Source: Phallusia mammillata (Eukaryota > Chordata > Ascidiacea > Phlebobranchia > Ascidiidae). Taken from it: a stretch of 64,000 bases of DNA. Numbering within the stretch: the first letter of the stretch is position 1; each line of letters begins with the position of its first letter. The stretch spans positions 124,522 through 188,521 of the forward strand of contig QLIY01000228.1 of assembly GCA_003260075.1 (NCBI GenBank). The letters run 5' to 3'. Shown in pieces: positions 12,088-25,011 of the stretch. A program made the position numbers and the translations under genes. The notes below the pieces were generated by a model. The model saw only the letters and a program-made list of their open reading frames with translations, did no database searches and had not been told where the DNA came from.

Positions 12088-15000
12088 ATGAACCAAATAC
12101 TTGCTGTAGTTTGGCTGGTTGCTTTGATGTTGTTGGAAGCGCAACTGGCCGATAGTTTGAGTTGTAGTGAGGGATTAAGTTTGACCGGATATATAAACAC
12201 GGAATGTCCTGCATCTGCTACTTATTGTGGATTGTTAGAAACTTCTGATAATGGCTCTAAAATATCTGTCGCATATTGCCAGGATGACGTCGTTGCATGC
12301 GATCAACTTTGTGCAGGAGCCCCGTAAGTATCAATTTCTATCAATTAACTGGAAAGGTGGCTTACCACACACTACAATTTCTCGTTCACAATGAATATTT
12401 TGAAACAATGATATATTTCCTATATTTGCTATGGGTCACATATTAGTCAACGTTTTTTATAACTTTAGTTGATTTTTAGCTCAGTTGGTAGAGCGCGAGT
12501 CCCGGAAAGACTCCTGTCGTGGGTTCGCAGGCTAAATTTTTTCTAACCTGTGCCTTGCTACATGGGAATGCTTGGGAGACCAGCTGATTCGGTACAACGA
12601 CTTTAATAGGTCTGGCGTACTATGATTTAGTTTATTTCTGTAGGAAGAACTCATGAGTTCCCAGAAATGCAATATTTTAAGAATGCATTTCTGGAATTTC
12701 CAACAGAAAGTTTGGTGTTGTAAGGTCAGACACAGTGATTGCAACTGTATACAAATAATCACGATATATAAAGTGAAAAATATTTAAATACCATTCCGTC
12801 TAAAAAATGTTTAAACTTTTTTCTATTTTAAAGGGCTGAAAGAGTAAATGTTGGGACTATAAAGTAAACCACAACAATCGGCAAATGACATATTCTACAA
12901 GATGTCCAGATTGGACATTGTTATAAAAGTCACCTATTGTAGGGGCTGGGGTAACTGATGCGGTTCTACACCCAAATCAACAAAATACCTAGTCAAATGT
13001 CTTGAAAATTTTGATCCAGTCAGCCACTGATTACAATTTGACCACCAGAGGTGTTTAAGCGGCAAACTTTAATGTTTACAGGTTTTTATTAACACCACCC
13101 TTACTGCCTTCTACAACAAATAGCTACAATGTATTGCAAGTAGATCACAAACACAAGTAACATATGTTCGGTTGCCCTTATAAGACTATTACACCAGGGG
13201 AACTTTTTGTTTGTGGTGGCACTTTTGTGACTGGCGGGACAAACACTACGGCTATTGGACAAAACCAACAGATGGCTCACCTGTATCACTTTATTAACCA
13301 TATATAGAAGTGTCATCTAAACCTATCAAATATTTCATGGAAAAGAAGGTAGACAAACCAAGAAGAAAGAACGAAGACAAAATAAATTGAATAAAATAAA
13401 AATGAGTCACGTTCGGGGACCAATAAATATGTGTGAAGGATATTCACTTCAGAGTGACGCAGGATCGCTAGTATTTTCAATGTATCGCTTAGATTTTAAC
13501 TTTTGTTGTAGAAATGTGCATTTTCGTTATATTTTTGTTGAGTGAACATTAGGTTACTTTTTTGAGACCAGGACCGAAGTTGTGATTGGAATGGCGACTT
13601 CAACAAAGTAGTAGATTAAATGCAACTTCGCTCAAATACCAAGAATGTATTTTGATATTTCCTCCGGGTATCTGGCAGTTCTTTTCAAAACCGGGCACGA
13701 CAAGCCCCTTTATCGCTAACATGGGAAGCACGGGTACATTAATCTGCTGCATAATTAAAAACCCAGTATTAATCTTCAGATATTTCCAACGCCGGGTTAC
13801 GTTTGTAAACAAGTTTTAAACCAAAGCCGTATTTCACTAAATTTGAAAGAAGCCTTTTGTTAAGACCTAGCATTCGTATCAAGATTTTTTATTAAGAAAT
13901 TGTCTTTAGGAACTGTGATTCGGCGTGTTGCAACGATAGACCAAACTGCAATGGTGCTGGAAGGGTAGTTGATTTAACATACATGGTGACTTGTATGACA
14001 GGATCGACAACAAATGGGACCCTTCCTGAAAAGGAAACCTGTGAATATTGCGCAAGGAGGGAAGTCACTAATGATGCAAGTAAGAAAGATTTGCAAGCGA
14101 ACATATCCGGTTTCAATGACAATTAAAAAAATCATTTTAACAACAGAGATAATCAAGCTTTTTTTTAACTAGTTTACAGATCCACGGTAACCCCCCCCCC
14201 TGCAAGCGAACACATACGGTTTCAATGACATGTAAAAACAAGAATCATTTTAACAACAGAGATAATCGAGCTTTTTTAACTAGTTTACAGATCCACGGTA
14301 AATAGCTAAACTTTATAAATGCTATTGTTGTCTGCAGTTACAACAACTACCGGCTTTTGTTCGACAAAACAAGATTGTCTTTTGCTCTGCAGAAATTCAA
14401 CGTGAGTAAATTTTGTGGCTTTAAAGTCTCTCCGTGATTTTGATCAAACTTTTACCCCCCCCCCTGCTCTGCAGAAATTCAACGTGAGTAAATTTTGTGG
14501 CTTTAAAGTCTCCCCCCTGATTTTGATCAAACTTTTGTGACGTTTAATGATGAAAATAACGGATCAAATAGACGTAAAAAGCGACATGCTTTATTTTCAT
14601 TACGTTGTTACCCAAAAGCAAAAATATATTTTGTTAGATTAACGAAACGATAAATTTTAATCTTCTAAACAATTCCGTGTTCAGAAATTGTGTATCGGCA
14701 TGTTGCAATGATGCAGATGAATGCAACGTTAGACCAGTTCGTGACATAAACAACATTGTGCGATGTGCAACTAAGTTGGGCGCAGATCGAAGAAGTAGCA
14801 GTTATGTCACTTGTGCACCTGGAAACCAGTGTGGAAGAGTAGAAACCAACGCCGGTAAGCGATGCAATCTTTCACATCCTAAAAAAGTTTACCCAATATG
14901 CCATGGAGCTTTCAAAAACATTAGCATGACAAGAAAACAAACTACAGCAAAACTACAGCTTAATGTATGTGTTAACACTACGACTATTTGGCTTACAGTA

Positions 15001-15583
15001 ACCGAGGTATCATGTCAGACGATTGCCGCCTGTAAAGCTGGAATTTGTGGTAACAAAACGTAAGTTTTCAAAAAAATCTTTTGGCAGTATTATTATTAAA
15101 ATACGAATAACTTTATCGCAGTAAATATATTAAATCAAGTTCACTTTCAAAAACTAAGAAATCATCAGTCTAACTGTGTAAGTTTCATTTTGCGGTGTTT
15201 GTAAATAAAGTAACAACCTGTACCCCCCCCCCTACAGCAACTGCACGGCTGCCTGTTGCAAGAATGACGAATGTAACGCACTAAGTGTGGCTGATCTTTG
15301 CGCTTTCAAAACTGATGGGTGTAACTCCGGAATTGTCCCAAATACAACTCCCACCAGTACTACAGCAACAACAACAACTACAGCAACAACAACCACTACA
15401 GAAACTACAACTCCTACCACTACAGCAACAACAACACCTGCTACCACAACAGCAACAACAACACCTGCTACCACAACAGCAACAACAACAATTGTATCAA
15501 CAACATCTGGTGCTAAACACGCAGCACAAATTAATATGTTGCTGGTGATGGGTCTTGGGGTTCTCGTTTGCTTCATGATTTAA
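12088..15583 (+). CDS. Intact compact three-LU-domain GPI-anchored surface protein
   Basis: Six exons: 12088-12323, 13910-14079, 14338-14401, 14685-14854, 14999-15059 and 15238-15583. All have GT/AG boundaries and phases joining as 2,1,2,1,2. The product has a signal peptide (MNQILAVVWL and on), LU1 starting at LSC, LU2 (ACCNDRPNCN closes LU1), LU3 (ACCNDADECN closes LU2) and a final ACCKNDECN. A Thr/Ala-rich stalk and a SGAKHAAQIN plus hydrophobic tail follow, ending at TAA 15581-15583. Thirty LU cysteines are accounted for. The stalk starts with an extra Cys pair (DLCAF...DGCNS, about 15296-15334) not seen in the paralogues. C10 at 15223-15232 falls in the polypyrimidine tract of the last intron without harming the AG. 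This is the best reference gene for the family here. Function is unknown; LU proteins elsewhere serve as receptors, adhesion or fertilization factors. Confidence 0.88.
12470..12630 (+). mobile_element. tRNA-derived SINE in intron 1
   Basis: An A-box TAGCTCAGTTGG (12477-12488) and a B-box-like GGGTTCGCAGG (12521-12531) sit at tRNA spacing. An unrelated body follows, ending near cctggcgtac-type sequence (tctggcgtac). The body recurs at 362-455 and, in part, near 6855, 32955 and 40555. Ciona has a described composite tRNA SINE (Cics-1), but I cannot confirm identity without alignment. Confidence 0.65.
14092..14300 (+). repeat. Intronic tandem duplication around poly-C 14191-14200
   Basis: Copies 14092-14190 and 14201-14300 share gcgaacatatccggtttca-like sequence with a few substitutions. 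The differences show the copies are not identical, as expected for two alleles or an older duplication. Confidence 0.7.
14382..14535 (+). repeat. Duplicated exon-3 end and donor around poly-C 14455-14464
   Basis: The last bases of exon 3 (tgctctgcagaaattcaac) and its donor occur at 14382-14401 and again from 14465. The first copy follows the complete exon, so splicing can still use it. Confidence 0.7.
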
Positions 15584-16774
15584 GCAATGACATTATTGGT
15601 TTGTGTCTTTATTACAACTCAAATGTACATACATTTGCAATTCAAACGGAGAGAAGATTCGTTTGAATTGCAACAATAATTGTAAATTGTGACTGGCGAA
15701 AATACATAAGCTATTTAAAGAAGTTTTGTCAAGCTGCAAACATTCATTTAATGAAAAGCATAACTACCAGTAAGCTTGTGTATATAGAATACATCTTAGT
15801 ACAGGCTATATTATTATTATTATTATTACCCAACATTTGACGTTTTAACAATCGTTGTTTTCATAATTATCAGTGGAGGTTGTCAACTAGTCCTGAAACA
15901 AATGTTTTTACTACATGAATGATGTGTATTGTAATACAAACAAGCGTGCTCCCATGAAAATGTTGAATTACTGGTGTTTCTCTAGGGCAAAACTACTCTA
16001 GTATACTCGTGTGTTATCGAATGTCGCCAAAAATGAACAAGCACAGGAGGTTCAGAACACATCTTCATCGGGTAAAGTTTGGCGACGGTTTGTGTTTGTG
16101 AAGCAAACTAGGTCAGGCACTCATTGGTATGTGTTTTAAATTTTGAGTAGCTTTGCACTTCTGTTTTCTACAAATTCCGCTCCGTTTATAATTTCGTTTC
16201 GGCGCTCAAAGACAATATTTGTTTTTGCGAAAGTACGCATGTATTTGTATTGTGTGAAATGGCATTAGGGGTCTGCTATATTTCACCCGAATTTTTACTG
16301 CTATAAGTTAAGAGAAACAACAGCTTGGCTCTTTGTTTTGATGCAATGTAGACTATTACCGCGCGTTTTGTGAGGCTTCGTTGATGCGACGCGTCTTGTA
16401 ATTTGCCGCGGGCGAAATATAACTGCTTTGAGTTGCAGCTTAAATACTGATAGGTTTAACGTTGCCGGGTTATTGCACAAAAATGTGTGTTGTAGATTTT
16501 TCGACAAAGAGTTAGCCAAGCCCGCTTGTCTATGGTCGTGCTTATTTCGCTGCAAGACTATGTTTTTGTGGCAATAATTGGTTTGGCTTGTTGCTGTAAC
16601 TGGTTTAATGGCTGCTGGAAGTTTGGCGCTGAGTAAACTTAATGCAATAAACGCCGGGTTGAAAGCAGGAATGAAACACGCTTGCGTTTCTAATACTACT
16701 ATTCCTGGATGGCATTACTCTTTATCAACAGTGTTTTAAAAATGTTTAGGAATTTTAAGTTTTGAGCGACAGCA
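15584..16774. other. Intergenic region and 5' block of the 16775 gene
   Basis: No genes seen. A TAT/ATT microsatellite lies at about 15810-15826 and recurs near 21005, at the same position relative to the preceding gene. The conserved upstream block runs from about 16060 to the start codon, with the AG after TACTATT lost (attcctgg near 16706). Confidence 0.55.
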
Positions 16775-19700
16775 ATGAACCAAATACTGGCTGTAGTCTT
16801 GCTGGTTGCTTTGATGTTGTTGGAAGCGCAACTAGTCAACGGTTTGAGTTGTGCTCTGGGATCGAATCCGCCTGGATTAAACAACACTGAATGTCCTGCC
16901 TCTGCTACTTATTGTGGATTGACAGAAACAACTTTTGATAATGGTTCTAAGGTGTCTGTCGCATCGTGCGAGGATGACGTCTTCGCATGCGATCATCTTT
17001 GTGCAGGAGAGCCGTAAGTATCAATTTCCATAAGTTAAACTGGGGTTTAAGTAAGTGAAATAAAACAAAAAATGTTTTACTTCAGAGTGACATGTTTTTA
17101 ATGTATTAAATAGGAACTAAGAAGGAAATTTAAGATTTGTTTTTAAAAGCCTTAATGTATTAACTTCAGCGGCTTCGGTTGATTGAAATGTACATTGGCG
17201 CTTCACTAAAATGGCAGCTGTACAATTTTTTTGCATTTAAGTGTTGTGTAAAGCAGGTTTAGGGTTAAAAAATAATAATGAAAAACTAGTTATTCGGTTC
17301 GTGAGGGGTTGTTCTAAAAATCTAAATGAACCGAACAAGCGTGAAGAAATAAATGAAGCAGGTTGTTGAGAAAACAATAGCTAAACGAGATGTATAAGAA
17401 GGCTTAGTTGCGTTTATCCTAAGGGCTCAAAACAAACAACGGAATAATCGCAACTTTGCTCAAATGCCAAACACGTTGCGCACTCTGGCTTTAGGCAACG
17501 ATAGATAAGAATTGTACCAAGACCTGTTTAAAAAGCAACCATGGAAAGATATACCATCTTGATTTGCTGGATAGACATATGAATAGTAAATGATCTTCAG
17601 ATTTGGCAAAGTTTATATCAAAACATAATATTTCATATTTGTAGCATGCTTACAATGACATGCACTGTTGAATAATGCTGTTTTCGTGTTTGTAGCAGGA
17701 TTATTAACAAAAAGATATCTTAAGGAATTGTTATTCGGCATGTTGCAACGATCGTCCAAACTGCAACTACGAAAGTATAGGTGAATTAGTTTATGATCTG
17801 ACTTGCATGACGGGAGCAACAACAAATGGAATCCTAAGTGAGAAGAAAGCATGCCAGGAGTTTTGTGCAAGGAGAGAAGTTACCACTGATGGAGGTGAGG
17901 AAAGTTGGCAAGTTAAAACATGGAAGTCCACATACGATTATAAACCAAATGATGGACCAATTCTTTTAACTATTCATAATATAGTTCAATTAATACTCAA
18001 GTCAAAGTATTTAACACAGAGGCTCGACACAAGGCAACGTTATTAATTAACTCTCATTGTAACGTAGTTTATGTTTGCAGTCACAACAACAACCGGCATG
18101 TGTTCGACAACCGAAACTTGCAATATGCTCTGCAACAATTTCAAGTGAGTAAATTTCGTGACTTTAAAATACTTTAGTCTGTAATCAAAAAGGATTTTGA
18201 GCTTTTCCGAAAGCAAAAAAGTTGGAAAAGACTAGATGACTTGTTGAATTTTGGTTTGTCCCCCCCCCCTCGACCAGTTAGTGACATAAACAACATTGTG
18301 CGCTGTGTGACCAAACTCGTACCAGACGGAAGTGTTTTTGAAGTCAGCACTTGTGCTCCGGGGTATAAGTGTGGAGTAACAGAAGATGGGGACCAAGATG
18401 GTGGGTCCTTAACTTAAACAACAAAATATGAGTTAAACAACTGAAATCTTGAATTGTTGATGGTGGTTTGTAAAAGTTGAATTGAAACGAGAAACAAAGA
18501 TTTTGTTAAAATACACCCGATTCGTCAACAAGTGCCCGATTAGAAGCGGCCCCCCCCCCAAAAAGTGCTGTTTGCGCCACCTGTCGAAAATTAAGCACTT
18601 TTGGATCTCCTGAAACACCCGATCCGTCAGCAAGTCCTCGATTAGTTGCGCTTGTGGTACGCAAAAATCCCCGTTTCTTATCGGGCGGTGTTAGAATTTT
18701 AGAACATGTGTTACAACACAGTCCGATTGCGGACGGTCTTATCGGCAATGGTCATAAAGCATTAATTTATTTTTTATTCATAAATATTATATTTATCTGT
18801 GGATATAATCGCAGGTATAATGAGTTTTACATGAAAATGGCAGTTAAATGTGAAATGTTAATACAAAAGCAAATACATTTTAAGCAGTAAAATAGCAACA
18901 GAAACAGATTTGCCTCGATTGTAAACTGTGAAAGGGGCCAAGGTTGTTGTATCTAAAAGGCATCTAAGTTCTGATAACAAATGGAGTAATGAAAGTGACA
19001 GTACAGGGTCGCAAAAGCCTTTCTAGTGCTTCATGAAGCAAACTAAGGGCCATCACACCATCAAATGAGGAACTTGGAACATTGGATTTGAAACGCAATG
19101 ATACACAGTAAGTGGTTGCAATGTTCTAATTTATAACATGGAAGAAAGTGATTAATTGTTGAAGAATCGTGTGGCTGAAATGAGCTCACTGAAGTGCCAG
19201 CCAAATCATTCTTGCATACAACATGTTTCTTGCCTCATTTTACATGGGGAAAATTTTGTTTTAAGATACGCACCACACACTTCAGTTTTACATGAATCAA
19301 ATCCACATAAGTGTCATTTTTTTCTGCTGTGCTAGCTGTATGCAGGTTTGTTTAATAATTCTTGTATCCAAATAAAAACAAACTTGTTATGTTTGTTAGA
19401 TGTGTTTAAACTTTTGTCGGTGTTGATGCTATTTTACCTACATAACATAATCATCATGCAGTTAAAATGGCAGTTCTTGGTTAAATATTTTGGACAGTTT
19501 TCACTTTGATGTAGACACCTTCAGTAAAAGTGATTCATCAGGCATGAATGAAAAATCGTTATTTTTGATCAGTAATCTGTATGATAGCTTGTTGCAACCA
19601 TTATTTGATACCACCTCATCTTTAACATGATATCTGGTTTAATTTTCTAAGTAATTCAGCAAATCATTGCATATTCAGCTGTACAACGTTGTTTCACCTT

Positions 19701-20778
19701 TTTGTTTTTCAGTCTATTTACTTGATGACCCCTTTCAGTGTACTAATTGTAAATGCAGGCTTTTATTTGATAAAACATTTATTTCTGCTTTCATATAACT
19801 GTGGGACCCACCAACAAGTGTTGTTATGTGGAAATTGAGTTTATAAGGTGCTTACCTTTTACCGTCAATAAAACGTTGTAATTAACTGTGTATTTTGGTG
19901 TTTCATCTTGTTACAATCCTTGACATGTTTAAAATCACAAAAGGTAAACAAAAACGGTTTTAACATGTCAGCTCTAAAATACATATAATAAACGCATAAA
20001 AAATATCTTTAAAATCGGAGCAGAGCATCAAAAATGAGAGGCGTATATCATAAGCGAACGAAGGGCATGAGCGTTTTTAAATGATTTTTCGCACACACAT
20101 GTTCTAAAATTCTAACACCGCCCGATAAGAAACGGAGATTTTTGCGTACCACAACCGCTTCTAATGGGGTGCTTGCTGACGGATTGGATGTGAAAGACGT
20201 TTGCTTTGAAACCGAAACTTTTTTCTGTTTCAGTAATGGAAGTTTCTTGTCAGACAGCTGCTGCCTGTGATGCTGGACTTTGTGGAAACAGAACGTAAGT
20301 TATTTTTAAGTTTCAACTGACCAAGAACTTACAGTAGCGACCTAAAGATAATTAATTCAACATAAACTTAAGAGAACGATCAATCAAACTTTTTCAAATT
20401 TCCAAAATCAGGTATTACAAAAATACTTTTTTAATGTAAGATATCTATAATGAGTAAAATACACGTGTTTCTTACAGTAACTGCGTGGCTGCCTGTTGCC
20501 AAAACGACGAATGTAACCTCCTGAGTGTGGCTGAACTCAATGTAAGAGGAACCACAACACCCGATATTACAACAATAGCAACAACACCATCAACCGCTAC
20601 AGCAGCAACAACAACACCTGCCACCACTACAGCAACAACAACACCTACAGCAGCAACAACATCACCTGCCACTACAACAGCAACAATTGTGTCAACAACA
20701 TCTGGTGCTAAACACGCAGCACAAATTAATATGTTGCTGATGATGGGTCTTGCGGTTCTCGGTTGCTTCATGATTTAA
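16775..20778 (+). CDS. Compact three-LU-domain GPI-type gene; exon 4 truncated at poly-C and intron 4 carrying a transposon
   Basis: Exons: 16775-17013, 17725-17894, 18081-18144, a 3' part of exon 4 at 18270-18400, 20234-20294 and 20478-20778. Signal peptide, first two LU domains, stalk and GPI-type tail are well preserved and in frame. Exon 4 lacks its acceptor and the codons for NCVSACC..DECN. C10 at 18260-18269 stands in their place, abutting RPVSDINNIV-coding sequence. The exon-4 donor is gtgggt. Intron 4 is expanded by a roughly 1.6 kb terminal-inverted-repeat element. If the poly-C is an assembly artefact, the gene is probably intact in the animal. Confidence 0.65.
18512..20188. mobile_element. 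About 1.6 kb DNA transposon-like element with long terminal inverted repeats
   Basis: The left end (about 18614-18710: gatccgtcagcaag, gtggtacgcaaaaat, tatcgggcggtgttag, attttagaacatgtg) is repeated inverted at about 20097-20188, with about 90 nt of matching. A partial extra left terminus lies at 18512-18549, before C10 (18550-18559). The intron paralogues of neighbouring genes lack all of this, so it is an insertion. I found no transposase-like ORF; it appears non-autonomous. The superfamily is not assignable from what I can see. Confidence 0.75.
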
Positions 20779-21978
20779 GCAATGACATTATTGGTTTGTG
20801 TCTTTATTACAACTCAAACGTACATACATTTGCAATTCGAACGGAGAAAAGATTCGTTTGAATTGCAACAATAATTGTAAAAAGTGACTGGCGAAAATAC
20901 ATAAGCTATTTAAAGAAGTTTTGTCAAGCTGCAAACATTCATTTAATGAAAAGCATAACTACCAGTATGCTTGTGTATATAAAATACGTCTTAGTAGAGG
21001 CTATATTATTATTATTATTACTCAACATTTGACGTTTAAACAATTGCTGTTTTCATAATTATCAGTGCAGGTTGTCAACTAGTCCTGAAACAAATGTTCA
21101 CATTTACTACATGAATGATGCATATTGTAATTCAAACAAGCGTGCCCCCATGAAAATATTGAATTACTGGTATTTCTCTAGGGCAAAACCGCTCCAGTAA
21201 ACTTGCGGGTTATCGAATGTCGCCGAAAATAAAGACGCACAGGAGGTTCGGATTTTACCACATCTTCATCGGGTAAAGTTTGACGACGGTTTGTGTTTGT
21301 GAAACAAACCAGGTCAGGCACACATTTGTATGTGTTTTAAATTCTCAGTAGCTTATTACACATCAAAAACTACAATAGAACATTTATGGTGTTAGAAGTT
21401 ATAAATTTATAATTCAATAAGTTTTTGTTAGAGAAAAGTTGCCGGCCGCGTTGAATAACTTGACTTCGGTTTAGCAATCACAGCAAATCAGACAAATTGC
21501 CTACTGTCTTTAGTCTGGAAAATCATCGAGTTCCGCACTGTTTATCCTTTGGTTTCAAAGCGTCCGTTTTGCCAGGCTTCGATGATGTAACGTGTATTGT
21601 AATTTGCCGCGGGGAAAATAAAACTGCTTTGAGTTGCAGCCTAAATACTAACAACTTTAACGTCGCCGGGTTATTGCACAAAAAGGTCTGTCGTAGATTT
21701 TCGTTGTAGAATTGGGCAAGCTTGCTTGTCTATGGTTCGTGCTTATTCCGCTGCGAGTCTATTTTGTGACAATAATTGGTTTAGCTTGTTGCTGTAACTT
21801 GTTTAATGGCAGCTGGAAGTTATGCGTTGAGTAAAGTTAATGCAATAAAGACAGTATTGAAATAAGAGAATAAAACTCGCTTGCGTTTCTTATACTACTA
21901 TTTCAGGGTGGCCTCACTCAGTTTCAACAGTGTTTTAAAAGTGTTTAGGGGTTTTTGGCAAAGCTTTAAGCAACAGCA
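20779..21978. other. Intergenic region and 5' block of the 21979 gene
   Basis: No genes seen. Sequence 20779-21200 is closely similar to 15584-16000, so the 3' flanks were duplicated too. The upstream block runs from about 21253, and a putative 5'UTR acceptor CAG ends at 21906. Confidence 0.55.
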
Positions 21979-24900
21979 ATGAACCAGGCCCTCGCTATCG
22001 TCTTGCTGGTTTCTTTGGTGTTGTTGGAAGCGCAAATAGTCAATAGTTTGAGTTGTGCTCAGGGATCAGCTTCCGAATATAATACTACGGAATGTCCTAC
22101 TTCCGCAACCTATTGTGGATTGAAAGAAACGTATTTCGGCAATGCTGATTACATTTATCTCTCATCATGCCAGGATGACGTCGTCGCATGCGATCAACTT
22201 TGTGCAGGAGTCCCGTAAGTATCAATTTCAACCAACTTAACAAGTTCAAAATGTAAAAAGAAAAACACAGTTTTGAAACTTGTTCCAATACACGGTGACA
22301 AAAAACCTGTTGTGGTAAAATATAAAATAAAATATTCTTAAGAGTGAAATAATTTCCGGTTACTTTTAAGTCTTAAACAGTGTTGGTAATGCTACGCAGG
22401 AGCTCGATTATGTGGGAGCCGTAATTTGCATTATAATGTAGATTTGGGGGCAGAAATGCCAAAAACCTAATTTATAACCTTGCGAGGTGAAGATTGTTGT
22501 AACTGTGAAATCTCTTAATTTGAAAAAGTTGACACGCGTTATGAGACAAACGCAACTAACTGTAGAAAACAGTATTTAAACGAGCTGTAAGAAAAGGCCA
22601 AGTTACGTTTGGCCTGAGGGCTCGAACGATGCAATAGATTATATTTGCAACTTTATTACCCCCCCCCCCTTGCGATGTGAAGATTGTTGTAACTGTGAAA
22701 TCTCTTAATTTGAAAAAGATGACACGCGTTCTGAGATAAACGCAACTAACTGTAGAAAACAGTATTAACGAGCTGTAAGAAAAGGCCAAGTTACGTTTAG
22801 CCTCGAACGATGCAATAGATTATATTTGCAACTTTATTCAAATGCCAAGAATGATGCCAATTGCAGATTCAGGCAACGAGGCATAAGAATCGTATAAAGG
22901 CCTGTTTGAAAAGCAACCATAGTAAAAAATATCTTACTCGTTCCTGCGAAAAGGACAAAAACTCGGGTTCATTGACGTTCGGGTCCCCCCCCCCCTTAAA
23001 AAAGTTTTGAATTAAACCTTAATAGTTCGGGGGGGGGAGGGTGTCAGTTATGACATAAATTGCTGAGTGATGTTGGTTTGGAATTCGTACCAGAATGTTT
23101 AATGACAAAATATCTTTAGGAATTGTTGGTCGGCGTGTTGCAACGATAAGCCAAACTGCAACTTTCACCGTGATGTAATTCGAATAGTTGATGTAGTGAC
23201 TTGTATGACGGGATCAACAACAAACCAAACCCTAACCGAAACGAAAACATGCCAGTCCCCCCCCCCTAAGCCAAACTGCAACTTTCACCGTGATGTAATT
23301 CGAATAGTTGATGTGGTGACTTGTATGACGGGATCAACAACAAACCAAACCCTTACCGAAACGAAAACATGCCAGCCCTTTGAACTTTGCGCAAGGAGGG
23401 AAGTTACCACTGATGGAGGTGAGGAAAATTGATAAGTTAAAACAAGTCCGAGAAGGAAGTTAACAAAGAGGCGAATAAATTTAGTAACCTTTCGAAATAT
23501 AATTCAAAAACAAGTCAAAGTTATTTACAAATACGTTCGACGAAGTACAACGTCGTATAATGCTTTGCATTGTAACGTAACGTTTTGTTTGCAGTAACAA
23601 CAACAACAGGTTTGTGTTCGACTGATCAAACTTGCAATCTGCTTTGCGCAAATTTCACGTGAGTAAATTTCGTGACTTACATGAAGTTCAATCCTGTTTT
23701 CCATAAAAATTCAAAATACGAAACATTCGAAACCAAAAGATTGAAATGAACCCCCCCCCCGGCTGCCTGTAATGCTGGACTTTGTGGAAACAGAACGTAA
23801 GTTATTTTTAGGTTTAGAATGGCCCCCCCCCCCCGACTTACATGAAGTTCAATCCTGTTTTCCATAAAAATTCAAAATACGAGACATTCGAAACCAAAAG
23901 ATTGAAATGATGACATGGTTTGTTAAATAAAATCACACATTTCTTGATCAGAAATTGTGTATCAGCATGTTGCCATGATGCGGATCAGTGCAACGCTAGG
24001 TCTGTTGCTGACATAAACAACATTGTGCGATGTGTGACCAAAATTGAATCGGATGAAGTTACTGTTCAACTTAGCACTTGTGCCCCGGGATATCAATGTG
24101 GAAGAATAGAAGATGGGAACCAAAACGGTTGGTCCTTAACTTAAACCATACCATATGAATGACACCTAAATGGTTGAATTGTTGATGGTGGTTTGTAAAA
24201 GTTGAATTGAAACGAGAAACAAAGATTTCTGTTTCAGAAGTTGAAGTTTCGTGTGAGACAGCGGCTGCCTGTAATGCTGGACTTTGTGGAAACAGAACGT
24301 AAGTTAGAATGGCTAAGAACTTCAGTAGCGACCTAAAGATAATTAATAAAACATAAACTTAAGAGAGCGGCCAATAATTGCAAGTTTTGTAAATTTCCAA
24401 AACCAGATTTGATAAAAAGATTTTTTTAGTTTGAGATATCTATAATGAGTAAAATACACGTGCCCCCCCCCCGTGGCTGCCTGTTGCCAAAACGACGAAT
24501 GTAACTTCCTGAGTGTGGCTAAACTTAACGTAAGGGGAACCACAACACCCGATATTACAACAATAGCAACAACACCAGCAACCGCTACAACAGCAACAAC
24601 AACACCTACAGCGGCAACAACAACACCTGCAACCGCTACAGCAGCAACAACACCTACAGCAACAACAAGAACACCTGTCACCATTGCAGTAACAACAACA
24701 CCTGCAACCGCTACAGCAACCCCCCCCCCACAACACCCGATATTACAACAATAGCAACAACACCAGCAACCGCTACAGCAGCAACAACAACATCTGTCAC
24801 CACTGCAGCAACAACAACACCTACAGCGGCAACAACAACACCTGCCACCACTGCAGCAACAACAACACCTGCAACCGCTACAGCAGCAACAACAACACCT

Positions 24901-25011
24901 GCCACCACAACAGCAACGATTGTATCAACAACATCTGGTGCTAAACAAGCAGCACAAATTAATATGTTGCTAATGATGGGTCTTGCGGTTCTCAATTGCT
25001 TCATGATTTAA
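21979..25011 (+). CDS. Compact three-LU-domain GPI-type gene with poly-C-associated rearrangements
   Basis: Exons: 21979-22214, 23120-23418, 23595-23658, 23952-24127, 24238-24298, and terminal sequence 24473-25011. The signal peptide (MNQALAIVLL) and all LU cysteines of the first exon are present. Exon 2 contains an internal repeat of about 113 nt joined by C10 (23257-23266); the frame survives, so two copies of a CMTGSTTNQT segment are encoded. The terminal exon lacks its acceptor: C10 at 24463-24472 replaces the TTTTACAG stretch. A further C10 at 24720-24729 shifts the frame within the stalk. An extra exon-5 fragment is embedded in intron 3. The exon-4 donor is the weak gttggt. Probably one functional gene damaged by assembly, but a real pseudogene cannot be excluded. 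Confidence 0.6.
22470..22850 (+). repeat. Intronic duplication around poly-C 22659-22669
   Basis: The segment with gcgaggtgaagattgttg through caatagattatatttgcaa appears twice, diverging by several substitutions and small indels. C11 lies at the junction. Confidence 0.7.
23761..23822 (+). pseudogene. Stray exon-5 fragment between two poly-C tracts
   Basis: GGCTGCCTGTAATGCTGGAC with the following donor region matches the middle-exon sequence at about 24263-24310, but sits in intron 3 and lacks an acceptor. C tracts at 23751-23760 and 23823-23834 flank it, after which the intron restarts from an upstream position. Confidence 0.7.

Noticed and set aside
12477..12531. A tRNA gene
   Set aside because: The A and B boxes are present, but cloverleaf stems do not pair convincingly and the SINE body follows; it is a SINE head.
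15232..15576. Minus-strand valine/alanine-rich ORFs (also 10585-10872, 20472-20771, 24711-25004, 37873-38193, 45937-46242)
   Set aside because: They are the complement of the Thr-rich ACA/ACC stalk repeats and overlap well-supported plus-strand exons.
18654..18890. Transposase gene in the inverted-repeat element
   Set aside because: The 78-codon frame begins within the terminal repeat and shows no catalytic motif.
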